Shown piece after piece: positions 9,530 to 18,040 of a stretch of 36,908 bases of DNA; the stretch's first letter is position 1, and every line of letters starts with the position of its first letter. The DNA is taken from NCBI GenBank assembly GCA_902775555.1, contig CACYMQ010000022.1:1-36908 (forward strand), in the 5' to 3' direction. The notes under the pieces were generated by a model that saw nothing but the letters and a program-made list of their open reading frames with translations, was not told the DNA's origin and did no database searches. The stretch comes from an uncultured Lachnospiraceae bacterium. Its GTDB lineage: Bacteria; Bacillota; Clostridia; Lachnospirales; Lachnospiraceae. The position numbers and the translations under genes are program-made.

Positions 9530-10751
9530 TGAGGTGGTGATCCGCGAAGGGATCCGGGAATCCTTTCCGTGGGATGAAACCCCGTATACACTGGTAGGTG
9601 AGGCTCCGGACGGCGAAATGGCACTGCCCATGATCCGGGACACAAATCCGGATATCGTGATCACGGATATCAAGATGCCCTTCATGGACGGGATCGAGCT
9701 CTGCAGGATGCTGCGGGCGCAGATGCCCTGGATCGGGATCATCATCCTGAGCGGATATGATGAGTTTGAGTATGCCCGTCAGTGTCTCCAGCTTGGGGTC
9801 ATGGAATACCTTCTGAAGCCCATCGATTCGGAGGAACTGAGGAAGAACCTGGATAAGGTCCGGGTGCGTCTGGAGGAAGAGAAGAAGAGAAGAGAGCATG
9901 CGGAGAGCCTCCGGGCCCGTATGCACGGACAGACGGACGGACGATTCCTGAAGGAGAAGCTGATCGGTACACTGTATTCCGATGAGGCCATGAAGGAGGA
10001 TGCGGAGAATACCCTGAAGCAGCTCCATGCCATGGGAAGCCCCATGACCGCTTCCTTCTACGCCGTGGTGGATGCGGCCTTCTCTCCGGTGGAGAAGGGG
10101 CAGGATCTGGCATTCAATCTGGCGGAAGGAAGCGGAGGCGTGGTACATGCTTCAGGCAGCCGCACCGGGACCAGACTTCTCATCCTCGGAGATTCCGCCC
10201 GGGATACGGAGGAAAGGGCATATGCCTTTGCGTCATCCCTGGTCATGGAACTGGAACGGGTGGGATGCGGGAAGATCATGGTGGGGATCGGTGAGATCGT
10301 GGAGAAGCCGGAGGATATCCTGGTCAGCTTCAAGGCCGCCCGGCATATCCGCCATCTTCTGGAGGAGAAGGCAGATGAGGAATCCCGTATCCTCGGGGTC
10401 AGGGAAATGGGAGACAAGACAGGAGACGCAGGCACGCCTTCCGTGATCCATGATGCGAAGCTCTATATGTCGCAGCATTTCTGTGACCCGAACCTGATGC
10501 TTCAGAATGTGGCAAAGGCCGTCAATATGAGCAACAGCCGTTTCTCGACGGTTTTCTCCCAGCAGAGCGGGAAGACCTTCACGGAGTATCTGATCTATCT
10601 TCGCCTGAACAAGGCAAAGGAGCTGCTCCGTACCACCGACATGAAGAGTTCGGAGATCGCACATGAAACAGGCTATAATGATGCGCATTATTTCAGTTAC
10701 ATTTTCAAGAAGAATACCGGTATGACGCCGTCGGAATATCGGGCACAGTAA
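9507..10751 (+). CDS. Response regulator with AraC-type DNA-binding domain (AraT/YesN-like)
   Basis: A 414-residue cytoplasmic regulator. The receiver domain occupies about 1-120 (FLVDDE acidic pocket, phosphoacceptor Asp54 in VITDIKMP, conserved Lys in LLKPID). A middle linker of about 170 residues follows, and two helix-turn-helix motifs of the AraC family lie at about 310-412 (ending NDAHYFSYIFKKNTGMTPSEYR). The ATG at 9507, overlapping the kinase, gives a normal receiver N-terminus; an upstream in-frame start at 9471 would add 12 residues with no family support. It should activate the importer operon immediately downstream through the direct repeats at 10750-10838. Confidence 0.91.
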   Translation: MKVFLVDDEVVIREGIRESFPWDETPYTLVGEAPDGEMALPMIRDTNPDIVITDIKMPFMDGIELCRMLRAQMPWIGIIILSGYDEFEYARQCLQLGVMEYLLKPIDSEELRKNLDKVRVRLEEEKKRREHAESLRARMHGQTDGRFLKEKLIGTLYSDEAMKEDAENTLKQLHAMGSPMTASFYAVVDAAFSPVEKGQDLAFNLAEGSGGVVHASGSRTGTRLLILGDSARDTEERAYAFASSLVMELERVGCGKIMVGIGEIVEKPEDILVSFKAARHIRHLLEEKADEESRILGVREMGDKTGDAGTPSVIHDAKLYMSQHFCDPNLMLQNVAKAVNMSNSRFSTVFSQQSGKTFTEYLIYLRLNKAKELLRTTDMKSSEIAHETGYNDAHYFSYIFKKNTGMTPSEYRAQ

Positions 10752-10838
10752 AATGATTTTCAACCACATTAAAATAATATTTAACTTTATTTTCTTTTTC
10801 AAAATGATTTTCAACCAAGTCAAAATGATGCTACATTT
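10750..10838 (+). promoter_or_regulatory. Phased direct repeats, probable response-regulator operator
   Basis: A 17-bp sequence AAAATGATTTTCAACCA occurs exactly at 10750-10766 and 10801-10817. Weaker copies lie 21 bp after each: AAAATAATATTTAAC at 10771 and AAAATGATGCTACA at 10822. Two pairs with 21-bp (two-turn) phasing are the arrangement expected for AraC-type regulators that bind direct repeats. The first copy overlaps the end of the regulator gene. A possible -10 TACATA lies at 10869-10874 with no good -35, as expected for an activated promoter. Confidence 0.65.
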
Positions 10839-10925
10839 ACTTAAAACCTGATTCGGAGTAGACTTCTTTACATAGAGAGACGACCTATGGGGTTAGTAAG
10901 TATCTATGGTAAAAGGAGGAAGAAT

Positions 10926-11975
10926 ATGAAAAAGATACGTAAAGTTCTCTGTACTGTACTGACAGGTGCTATGATGTTCAGTATGGCTGCATGTGGTTCC
11001 AGTTCAACATCAACTACCGCTGCAAGCGGTGGTGACAAGCCCGCTACGGAAGCTCCGGCAACGGGTGGTAACGCAACCGAAGCTCCGAAGGCCAGCGGCG
11101 ATGTGATCAAGGTTGGCGTTGTAAACAATCCGCCTTCAGAGTCCGGCTATCGTGAAGCAAATGTTAAGGATATGGAATCCGTATTCTCTAAGGAAAACGG
11201 ATATGAGCTGAAGACTTCCTACAGTCTGAAGAACGATGAGCAGCTTCAGGCAGCTCAGGGCTTCATCACAGAAGGTGTTGATTATCTTCTGGTATCCGCA
11301 GCTGAGACAACCGGATGGGACGAGGTTCTGAAGAAGGCTAAGGAAGCCGGAGTCAAGGTTTACATCTTCGACCGTAAGATCGATGTAAGCGAAGATCTTT
11401 ACGAAGCAATGGTAATTTCCGATATGGCTAAGGAAGGTGACGCAGCGGTTCAGTGGCTCCTTGACCAGAACCTGCCTGAGTACAATGTGATCCACATCCA
11501 GGGCGCTATGGCCAGTGATGCACAGATCGGACGTACAGGCGCGCTTGACAAGCAGTTCGAGTCCGGCAAGATGAAGAAGGTTGTTCAGCAGACAGCTACA
11601 TGGGACGAGGCAGAAGCTAAGAAGATCGTTGAGTCCGTTATCAACAGTGGTGAAGACTTCAACGTAATCTACGCAGAGAACGACGGTATGGCTAAGGGTG
11701 CTGTAGCAGCACTTGACGAAGCAGGTATCACACACGGTGTTGACGGCAAGGTTATCGTTATGGGCTTCGACTGCAATAAGTGGGCTCTTAGAGAACTCCT
11801 TGCAAAGAAGTGGAACTATGATGGACAGTGCAGCCCGTTCCAGGCGCAGATCATCAGCGACCTGATCAAGAGCGGCAAGGCTCCTGAATCCAAGATCATC
11901 ATCAATGAAGAAAAGTTCTTTGATGCTAAGACTATTACTCAGGAAGACATTGATACTTACGGACTGGGCGACTAA
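10926..11975 (+). CDS. Sugar ABC transporter, substrate-binding lipoprotein (YtfQ/AraU-like)
   Basis: A 349-residue secreted lipoprotein: a basic N-terminus, a hydrophobic segment and lipobox MAAC (Cys23), followed by a Ser/Thr/Ala-rich linker of about 40 residues. The binding domain contains SESGYREAN, related to the SESAWR motif of the sensory lipoprotein at 6994, so both may see the same class of sugar. Start choice: ATG 10926 has AAAAGGAGG directly upstream, whereas the in-frame upstream start at 10887 has none. Codon use is visibly richer in GCT, GTT and CTT than in neighbouring genes, as expected for a very highly expressed binding protein. A hairpin after the gene probably limits read-through to the membrane components. 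Confidence 0.88.
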   Translation: MKKIRKVLCTVLTGAMMFSMAACGSSSTSTTAASGGDKPATEAPATGGNATEAPKASGDVIKVGVVNNPPSESGYREANVKDMESVFSKENGYELKTSYSLKNDEQLQAAQGFITEGVDYLLVSAAETTGWDEVLKKAKEAGVKVYIFDRKIDVSEDLYEAMVISDMAKEGDAAVQWLLDQNLPEYNVIHIQGAMASDAQIGRTGALDKQFESGKMKKVVQQTATWDEAEAKKIVESVINSGEDFNVIYAENDGMAKGAVAALDEAGITHGVDGKVIVMGFDCNKWALRELLAKKWNYDGQCSPFQAQIISDLIKSGKAPESKIIINEEKFFDAKTITQEDIDTYGLGD

Positions 11976-11990
11976 TCCATAAGTGATCGG

Positions 11991-12042
11991 AGAGGGCGCG
12001 GTCTAGCTGTATAGTCAAATGACAGCGGACTGCGCTCTTTTT
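11991..12042 (+). terminator. Intra-operon attenuator/terminator after the binding-protein gene
   Basis: AGAGGGCGCGGTCTAGCTGT (11991-12010) pairs with ACAGCGGACTGCGCTCT (12022-12038) with small bulges, and TTTTT follows at 12038-12042. The same strand continues with the ATPase gene. Partial termination here would keep the binding protein in excess over the transporter core. Confidence 0.75.
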
Positions 12043-12067
12043 ATGAGAAAAACAGGAGGAAAGAGGT

Positions 12068-13579
12068 ATGCAGGAGGATTGCTTGCTGAAGATGAGGGGG
12101 ATCGTAAAGCGGTTTCCCGGAGTCCTTGCACTCAATAATGTGGATTTTACCCTTCAAAAAGGTGAGATCCACGCGCTTATGGGGGAAAACGGTGCAGGCA
12201 AATCAACGCTGATCAAGATGCTGACCGGAGTATATCCCATGGACAGCGGAACCGTGACGGTAGAAGGAAAAGAGGTTCGTATAGGTTCTCCCCAGGATGC
12301 TCAGGACAGCGGCATCAGTACGGTATATCAGGAGATCACTCTCTGTCCGAACCTGACCGTTGCTGAGAATATGTTTATCGGCCGCAACAAAAGCCTGATG
12401 GTTAAACAGAAGGATTATGAAAAGCGTGCGGATGAGATACTGGAGAATCTCCAGATCCCGGCCAGAGCACGTCAGCAGCTGAGTAACTGTTCTCTTGCGG
12501 TTCAGCAGATGGTGGCCATCGCCCGTGCGGTGGATATGCAATGTAAGGTCCTGATCCTTGATGAGCCGACTTCCTCTCTTGATGACAAAGAAGTGAATAT
12601 GCTCTTCTCCCTGATGCGCGATCTGAAGGCGAGAGGCGTAGGTATCGTATTTGTGACCCATTTCCTGGAGCAGGTTTATGAAGTCTGTGACAGGATCACC
12701 GTGCTCAGAAACGGAGAGCTTGTGGGTGAGTATCTGGTGGAGGATCTGCCACAGGTACAGCTTGTAGCAAAGATGATGGGTAAGGAACTTGACGAACTGG
12801 AGCAGATGTCCGGAACTGAGGAAAGACAGATAAAAGAGGGCGAAGTCTTCTACGAGGCCGAGGAGCTTTCCAGCAGTGAGGCATTCCCCTTTAATTTCTC
12901 CATCAGAAAGGGAGAAGTGAACGGGTTTACCGGACTTCTCGGTTCGGGAAGAAGCGAAAGCGTAAGAGCTATCTTCGGTGCGGATAAGGTAAACAGCGGA
13001 AATGTAAAGATCAAGGGCAAAACGGTGAAGATCACCAAACCCGTTGAAGCCATGAAGAACGGTATCGGTTATCTCGCCGAGGACAGAAAGCGCGACGGTA
13101 TCATTGCCGATCTCAGCGTAAGAGAGAATATCATCCTTGCCATGCAGGTTATGAACGGGTTGTGGAAACCCATCAGCCGGCGCGAGCAGGAAGCCTTTGC
13201 GGATGAATACATCAAGGCGCTGAATATCAAGACTGCCAGCCGGGAGACCCCCATCGGATCCCTCAGCGGCGGAAACCAGCAGAAGGTGATCCTGGCCAGA
13301 TGGCTTCTGACCCATCCGGATTATCTGATCCTGGACGAGCCTACCCGCGGTATTGACGTAGGTACCAAATTGGAGATACAGAAGCTGGTCCTGAAGCTGG
13401 CCGAAGACGGTGTAAGCGTAACATTTATTTCCTCCGAGGTGGAGGAGATGCTCCGTACCTGCAGCCGCCTGATCGTTATGCGCGACAGGCATATCGTAGG
13501 AGAACTGAGAGGAAATGATCTGAATCAGGCACAGGTAATGAAGACTATCGCAGGAGGTGAGGCAAGAAATGAAGAATAA
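12068..13579 (+). CDS. ytfR: Sugar ABC transporter ATPase, tandem domain (YtfR-like)
   Basis: A 503-residue protein with two fused ABC domains, the MglA/XylG/YtfR architecture. The first domain has Walker A GENGAGKS (39-46) and Walker B LILDEPTSSLD. Its signature is degenerate (NCSLAVQQM instead of LSGGQ), as is usual in this family. The second domain has a modified P-loop (GLLGSGRSES), the canonical LSGGNQQKV signature and LILDEPTRGID. It powers uptake by the two permeases encoded next. AGGAGG (12054-12060) precedes the ATG. The coding end overlaps the next start by 11 bases, indicating coupling. Confidence 0.92.
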   Translation: MQEDCLLKMRGIVKRFPGVLALNNVDFTLQKGEIHALMGENGAGKSTLIKMLTGVYPMDSGTVTVEGKEVRIGSPQDAQDSGISTVYQEITLCPNLTVAENMFIGRNKSLMVKQKDYEKRADEILENLQIPARARQQLSNCSLAVQQMVAIARAVDMQCKVLILDEPTSSLDDKEVNMLFSLMRDLKARGVGIVFVTHFLEQVYEVCDRITVLRNGELVGEYLVEDLPQVQLVAKMMGKELDELEQMSGTEERQIKEGEVFYEAEELSSSEAFPFNFSIRKGEVNGFTGLLGSGRSESVRAIFGADKVNSGNVKIKGKTVKITKPVEAMKNGIGYLAEDRKRDGIIADLSVRENIILAMQVMNGLWKPISRREQEAFADEYIKALNIKTASRETPIGSLSGGNQQKVILARWLLTHPDYLILDEPTRGIDVGTKLEIQKLVLKLAEDGVSVTFISSEVEEMLRTCSRLIVMRDRHIVGELRGNDLNQAQVMKTIAGGEARNEE

Positions 13580-14651
13580 AAAAAGTATAAGCCAGATCCT
13601 TGGACCCCTTGCGATACCTCTTATCGCCATAGGTATCCTTGTAGTCTTTAACCTGATCCGCGATCCGGAATTCTTCAGCATCGTGATCAAGCATAACAAT
13701 GACGGAAATGCAGTTCTTTCGGGAAACCTGATCACTATCATCAACGGTGCCAGCGAGCTTGCGATCCTGGCCATGGGTATGACCATCGTGACCGCAGCCT
13801 GCGGCGGACAGGATATCAGTGTTGGCGCTGCGGCAGCCATCGCAGGAAGTATGTTCGTAAAGATCCTGAAGTCTGCAGAGTCCATTACCGGCGGAACCGT
13901 TGTTCTTGCATTTGTCTGCGCATGCCTGATCGCCATGGTATTTGGCGCATTTAACGGAACACTGGTTGCGGTCTTCAAGATACAACCAATGATAGCAACG
14001 TTGATCCTATACACCTGCGGACGGTCCATCGCTTACTGGATCAACGGCGGTGCAACACCCTCCGTGGAAAGCCCGATCATCAAAGCATGGGGAAGCTTTA
14101 TCCCCGGAATCCCGATCCCGACACCGGTATTGATCGTGATCATTATGGCGATCATCTTCGGTCTGCTGTTTAAGTTTACTTCTCTTCGACTGTTCACGCA
14201 GGCGGTGGGTATCAATGAAAGTGCAGCAAAGCTGAACGGTATCAACGCAACATGGATCAAGCTGCTTTCCTTCATCATCCTGGGTGTATGCGTGGCAGTG
14301 GCAGGAACCATCGGCGTCAGTCGTCTGGGGCTGATCAACCACGAGACGCTGCTTCTGGATGTGGAAATGGATACGATCCTTGCAGTAGCCATCGGCGGCA
14401 ACAGCCTGGGCGGCGGCCGGTTCAGGCTCAGCGGAAGTATCATCGGCGCTTACGTTATCCAGATGCTTACCATCACACTTTACGCGATGAAGGTTCCTTC
14501 TACCGATGTAAAGGCCTATAAGGCGATCGTGATCGTGATCCTGGTTGTGATCGGTTCTCCGGTAGTGAAGAAGAGATTCGAGAAGTTCGTAGGAAACCTG
14601 CGCGCGAAGAAAACTGCAAGAACAGAAAAATCGGAGAAAGGAGCTGCATAA
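13569..14651 (+). CDS. ytfT: Sugar ABC transporter permease 1 (YtfT-like)
   Basis: A 360-residue hydrophobic protein with roughly nine to ten predicted membrane segments, of the BPD_transp_2 family. ELAILAMGMTIV, QDISVGAAAAIAG and FKIQPMIATLIL match the corresponding YtfT segments; the C-terminal tail is basic and cytoplasmic. The ATG at 13569 follows AGGAGG (13552-13557) by 11 bases. A GTG at 13557 lies on top of the ribosome binding site and is less likely. It probably forms a heterodimeric channel with the second permease, the arrangement found in the galactofuranose (YtfT-YjfF) and arabinose (AraW-AraZ) importers rather than the homodimeric ribose or galactose systems. Confidence 0.9.
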   Translation: MKNKKSISQILGPLAIPLIAIGILVVFNLIRDPEFFSIVIKHNNDGNAVLSGNLITIINGASELAILAMGMTIVTAACGGQDISVGAAAAIAGSMFVKILKSAESITGGTVVLAFVCACLIAMVFGAFNGTLVAVFKIQPMIATLILYTCGRSIAYWINGGATPSVESPIIKAWGSFIPGIPIPTPVLIVIIMAIIFGLLFKFTSLRLFTQAVGINESAAKLNGINATWIKLLSFIILGVCVAVAGTIGVSRLGLINHETLLLDVEMDTILAVAIGGNSLGGGRFRLSGSIIGAYVIQMLTITLYAMKVPSTDVKAYKAIVIVILVVIGSPVVKKRFEKFVGNLRAKKTARTEKSEKGAA

Positions 14652-14654
14652 AAA

Positions 14655-15686
14655 ATGGAAGACTTTAAGATCAAAAAAAGAGAGCCGTTTTCCGATACAA
14701 AGCTCCTGATGACGATCACCATCTGTATCTTCTTCGGAATGTATATCGTAGCAATGATCTTTCTGAAGGGCGGGTTCCTGCATGTTCAGCAGATCGCGGA
14801 TCTTTTAAATGACAATACGAGTCTGATCATCGTTTCCTGCGCTCTGACCATCGTCATGATCGGCGGCGGTATCGATATCAGTGTCGGCGCGGTAACATCC
14901 CTCGTAGTTATGAGCTGTGTCATGTACCTGAACAACGGCGGAAATATCTTCGTATCCATTCTGCTTGCGCTTGGCATCGGCCTGGCCTTCGGCGTAGTAC
15001 AGGGCCTCCTGATCAGTTATCTGGAGATCCAGCCGTTTATCGTAACCCTGGCGGGTATGTTCTTCGCCCGAGGCATGACTACCATTCTTTCGGATAACCC
15101 GCTGAAGGTGGAGCATGAAGGCTTCAAGTCGCTGATGAGCTCCAAGATTTCGATCCCCTGGCTCGGATATACGGCAAATAACGGAAACAAGATCCCGCTC
15201 ACCATCGAAATCGGCGTCGTTGTGGCAATCCTCTGCGTGATCGCAGTATTCGTCCTGCTGAGATACGTACGGCTCGGTCGAAATGTATATGCCATCGGCG
15301 GAAATCAGACAAGCGCACTGATGCTCGGTATCAACGTAAAGAGAACAAGATTCCTGACATATGTGATCAGTGGTCTTCTGTGCGGAATTGCAGGTTACAC
15401 ATTAATGATGCATACGGGCGCCGGAAATGCCACCAACGCGACAGGTATGGAAATGAATGCCATCGCTTCTTCCATCATCGGAGGCACCCTCCTTACCGGT
15501 GGTGTCGGAAGTGTGGTAGGTACATTCTTCGGTACCATGACGCTGACTACGATCAAGAAGATCGTAGTATCCAGTGGGCTGAACCAGCCCTGGTGGCAGA
15601 GTATCACCACCGGTGGTATGCTGTGCTTCTTCATCATCCTTCAGAGCGTAGTCCTGAAGAGAAGAGAGAAGAGGAGAAATCTCTGA
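14655..15686 (+). CDS. yjfF: Sugar ABC transporter permease 2 (YjfF-like)
   Basis: A 343-residue polytopic membrane protein of the same family as the preceding permease but of the YjfF branch. Matching segments include GGGIDISVGAVTSL, QPFIVTLAGMFFARG, MNAIASSIIGGTLLTGGVG and the late PWWQSITTGGM. Its start lies three bases beyond the previous stop, with GGAG about 12 bases upstream, so the two permeases are co-translated. The gene is followed by a strong intrinsic terminator, which closes the sensing and transport unit. Two distinct permease subunits argue for a furanose-type substrate such as L-arabinofuranose. Confidence 0.9.
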   Translation: MEDFKIKKREPFSDTKLLMTITICIFFGMYIVAMIFLKGGFLHVQQIADLLNDNTSLIIVSCALTIVMIGGGIDISVGAVTSLVVMSCVMYLNNGGNIFVSILLALGIGLAFGVVQGLLISYLEIQPFIVTLAGMFFARGMTTILSDNPLKVEHEGFKSLMSSKISIPWLGYTANNGNKIPLTIEIGVVVAILCVIAVFVLLRYVRLGRNVYAIGGNQTSALMLGINVKRTRFLTYVISGLLCGIAGYTLMMHTGAGNATNATGMEMNAIASSIIGGTLLTGGVGSVVGTFFGTMTLTTIKKIVVSSGLNQPWWQSITTGGMLCFFIILQSVVLKRREKRRNL

Positions 15687-15730
15687 GAAACCAAAAAAAG
15701 GAAAATAAAAATCACAAAAAAACCCATGGA

Positions 15731-15768
15731 TGGTCGGGGGATTTTCCCCCGATCATTCTATTTTTTTC
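15731..15768 (+). terminator. Intrinsic terminator of the sugar importer operon
   Basis: An 11-bp stem (TGGTCGGGGGA at 15731-15741 with TCCCCCGATCA at 15745-15755, one G-T pair) and a 3-base loop, followed by TTCTATTTTTTT. Confidence 0.92.
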
Positions 15769-15793
15769 CTGTGGTTTTGCAGAGAACCCGCTC

Positions 15794-15859
15794 TTGCATC
15801 TGATAAGGGAAAATGATAAACTTATAACAACTATGAGCATCTGTCGGGGATCCTCCCCG
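15794..15859 (+). promoter_or_regulatory. Candidate promoter and leader stem-loop of ptb-buk
   Basis: CTGATA (15800-15805), a 17-bp spacer and TATAAC (15823-15828) form a plausible sigma-A promoter. TTGCAT (15794) with TAAACT (15817) is an overlapping alternative, also with 17-bp spacing. Downstream in the leader, CGGGGA (15845-15850) and TCCCCG (15854-15859) form a small hairpin 39 bases before the ptb start. Confidence 0.55.
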
Positions 15860-15898
15860 CGGATAGCTACATTACGATGAGAAAGGACAAAAGAAAAA

Positions 15899-16822
15899 AT
15901 GAGCAAGAGTTTCGACGATCTTCTGGCTTTGGTAAAGAAGTGCCCGAAGAAAAAAGTATCAGTAGCAGTTGCACAGGATAATGAGGTGCTTCTTGCAGTG
16001 AAGGCTGCAAAGGAGCAGGGTATCGCGGACAGCATCCTGGTGGGTGATGTGGATAAGATCAAACCCATCGCGGATGAACTTTCCATGAACCTGGATGATT
16101 ATGAGATCATTGACGTAAAGGACCCCATTGAAGCTGCAAGAACTGCGGTTCAGCAGGTACATGACGGTAAGGCGGATATGTACATGAAGGGTCTGATCGA
16201 TACCAAGGACTTCCTTCGCAGCGTACTGGATAAAGAGGTAGGACTTCGTACCGGACGTCCGCTTTCTCATGTATGTGTATTTGAGATGGAGGGTGTGGAT
16301 CATCTGCTGTTCCTGACGGATGTGGCATTTGTTCCGTATCCCACACTTGAAGATAAGGCAAATATCATTCGCAATACCGTTGAGATCTGCAATGCCTGCG
16401 GCATCGAGAATCCGAAGGTGGCTCCGCTGGCAGCCGTAGAGGTAGTGAATCCGAAGATGCAGGCTACGGTGGATGCGGGAGAGCTTACCAGAATGAATGA
16501 GGCCGGTGAGATCACAGGATGTATCGTGGACGGACCGCTGTCCATGGACCTTGCTACCTGCCCGGAGGCTGCACAGCATAAGGGTGCATCCGGACGTAAG
16601 ATCGTCGGTGATGCGGATGTACTTCTCTTCCCGGACATCCATGCCGGAAATATCCTCTACAAAGGACTGGTACATTTTGCAAAGTCCAAGAACGGAAATC
16701 TGATCACCGGTACCGCAGCACCCGTTATCCTTACATCCCGTTCCGATTCCTTCGAGGTGAAGGTAAACAGCCTTGCCCTTGGCGCACTGGTGGCTGACGC
16801 ACTGAAGAAGAACGCCCAGTAG
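15899..16822 (+). CDS. ptb: Phosphate butyryltransferase
   Basis: A 307-residue protein of the phosphate acetyl/butyryltransferase family, at the normal Ptb length. The segments ADMYMKGLIDTKDFLRSVL, GRPLSHVCVFE and FPDIHAGNILYKGL are typical of Ptb. It converts butyryl-CoA and phosphate to butyryl-phosphate in the cytoplasm. The next gene is butyrate kinase, which turns butyryl-phosphate into butyrate with ATP formation, so the pair is the terminal step of butyrate fermentation. Expression probably starts from the promoter at 15800-15828, after the importer's terminator. GAAAGGA precedes the ATG by about ten bases. A branched-chain acyl preference cannot be excluded. Confidence 0.92.
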   Translation: MSKSFDDLLALVKKCPKKKVSVAVAQDNEVLLAVKAAKEQGIADSILVGDVDKIKPIADELSMNLDDYEIIDVKDPIEAARTAVQQVHDGKADMYMKGLIDTKDFLRSVLDKEVGLRTGRPLSHVCVFEMEGVDHLLFLTDVAFVPYPTLEDKANIIRNTVEICNACGIENPKVAPLAAVEVVNPKMQATVDAGELTRMNEAGEITGCIVDGPLSMDLATCPEAAQHKGASGRKIVGDADVLLFPDIHAGNILYKGLVHFAKSKNGNLITGTAAPVILTSRSDSFEVKVNSLALGALVADALKKNAQ

Positions 16823-16846
16823 AAATATTCCGCGAGAAACAAAGTA

Positions 16847-16914
16847 TGTCATTCTGAGCGAAGCGAAGAATCTTTATCGTGATGATCCCTCGTCCATACC
16901 GCCCCAGGATGACA
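16847..16914. repeat. Intergenic palindromic repeat, copy 3
   Basis: A 68-bp unit inside the ptb-buk gap. The left arm TGTCATTCTGAGCGAAGCGA is well kept; the right arm (CCTCGTCCATACCGCCCCAG GATGACA) has diverged so that its pairing is weaker than in the copy at 6021. The termini TGTCAT and ATGACA remain inverted. It leaves just over 20 bases before the buk start, ending before the AAGGAG ribosome binding site. Confidence 0.88.
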
Positions 16915-16936
16915 AGTAGAATAAAGGAGAATAAAT

Positions 16937-18001
16937 ATGGCAATCAAATCCCTTATCATCAACCCGGGTTCCACTTCCACAAAGCTTGGGATCTTCGAGG
17001 ATGAGACACTGCTTTTTGAAGAGACACTGCGTCATACCACAGAGGAGATCGCGCAGTTTGAGAAGATCGTAGACCAGAAGGATTTCCGGAAGAAAATGAT
17101 CCTGGATTTCCTGGCAGCCAAGGATGTGGACGTAAAGTCCTTCAATGTGATCGTAGGCCGCGGCGGACTTTTGAAGCCGATCCCCAGTGGAACGTATGCG
17201 GTAACGGATGAACTGCTGCATGATCTGGAGATCGCACGCGGCGGGGAGCATGCTTCCAATCTGGGAGGTATCCTGGCCCGCGAGATCGCTGATGAGATCG
17301 GCGTTCCGTCCTACATCGTTGACCCGGTAGTTGTAGACGAACTTATGGATATCGCACGGATCTCCGGTGTTCCGGAGCTTCCCCGTGTCAGCATCTTCCA
17401 TGCGCTGAATCAGAAGGCGGTTGCCAAGCGTTATGCCAAGGAGATCGGCAAGCCGTATGAACTTCTGAATCTGATCGTGGTCCATATGGGCGGCGGTGTA
17501 TCTGTCGGAGCACATACCGGCGGAAAGGTTGTAGATGTATTCAATGCGCTTTCGGGCGACGGCGCATTTTCACCGGAGCGTGCAGGTGCGGTTCCTCCGG
17601 GAGCACTGGTGGATCTTTGCTTCTCCGGTAAGTATGAGAAGAAGGAGATCATGAAGATGCTGATCGGAAACGGCGGCTTCAATGCATATCTCCATACAAA
17701 TGATGCCCGTGAAGTGGCTAAGATGGCAGAAGAAGATGAAAATGCAAAGACGGTCTTTGATGCATTTATCCTGCAGGTAGCCAAGGATATCGGCTCCATG
17801 GGCGCGGTTCTTTCCGGAAAGGTGGATCAGATCATCCTTACCGGCGGTATCGCTTATGGAAAGTATGTAACGGAAGAGATCGCGAACCGCGTGAAGTTCA
17901 TCGCGCCGGTTACGATATATCCGGGCGAGGATGAGCTGCTTGCTCTGGCTCAGGGTGCTCTTCGTGTTATGAACGGCGAAGAAAAAGCGATGGTATATTA
18001 A
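16937..18001 (+). CDS. buk: Butyrate kinase
   Basis: A 354-residue acetate/butyrate kinase (ASKHA fold), at the normal Buk length. The N-terminal phosphate loop [16 protein letters not shown], the central [18 protein letters not shown] and the segment [15 protein letters not shown] are diagnostic for butyrate kinases rather than acetate kinases. It makes butyrate and ATP from butyryl-phosphate supplied by Ptb. The gene follows ptb by 114 bases, most of which is a repeat element; AAGGAG stands eight bases before the ATG. No terminator is seen before the following gene, so read-through into it is possible. Confidence 0.93.
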   Translation: MAIKSLIINPGSTSTKLGIFEDETLLFEETLRHTTEEIAQFEKIVDQKDFRKKMILDFLAAKDVDVKSFNVIVGRGGLLKPIPSGTYAVTDELLHDLEIARGGEHASNLGGILAREIADEIGVPSYIVDPVVVDELMDIARISGVPELPRVSIFHALNQKAVAKRYAKEIGKPYELLNLIVVHMGGGVSVGAHTGGKVVDVFNALSGDGAFSPERAGAVPPGALVDLCFSGKYEKKEIMKMLIGNGGFNAYLHTNDAREVAKMAEEDENAKTVFDAFILQVAKDIGSMGAVLSGKVDQIILTGGIAYGKYVTEEIANRVKFIAPVTIYPGEDELLALAQGALRVMNGEEKAMVY

Positions 18002-18040
18002 TTCTATATACCGATTTCCTTTATGAAGGAGGAGAATTAA

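Noticed and set aside
12203-14029. Minus-strand open frame of 608 codons across the importer genes
   Set aside because: Spans two well-supported plus-strand genes and their junction, with low-complexity composition and no motif.
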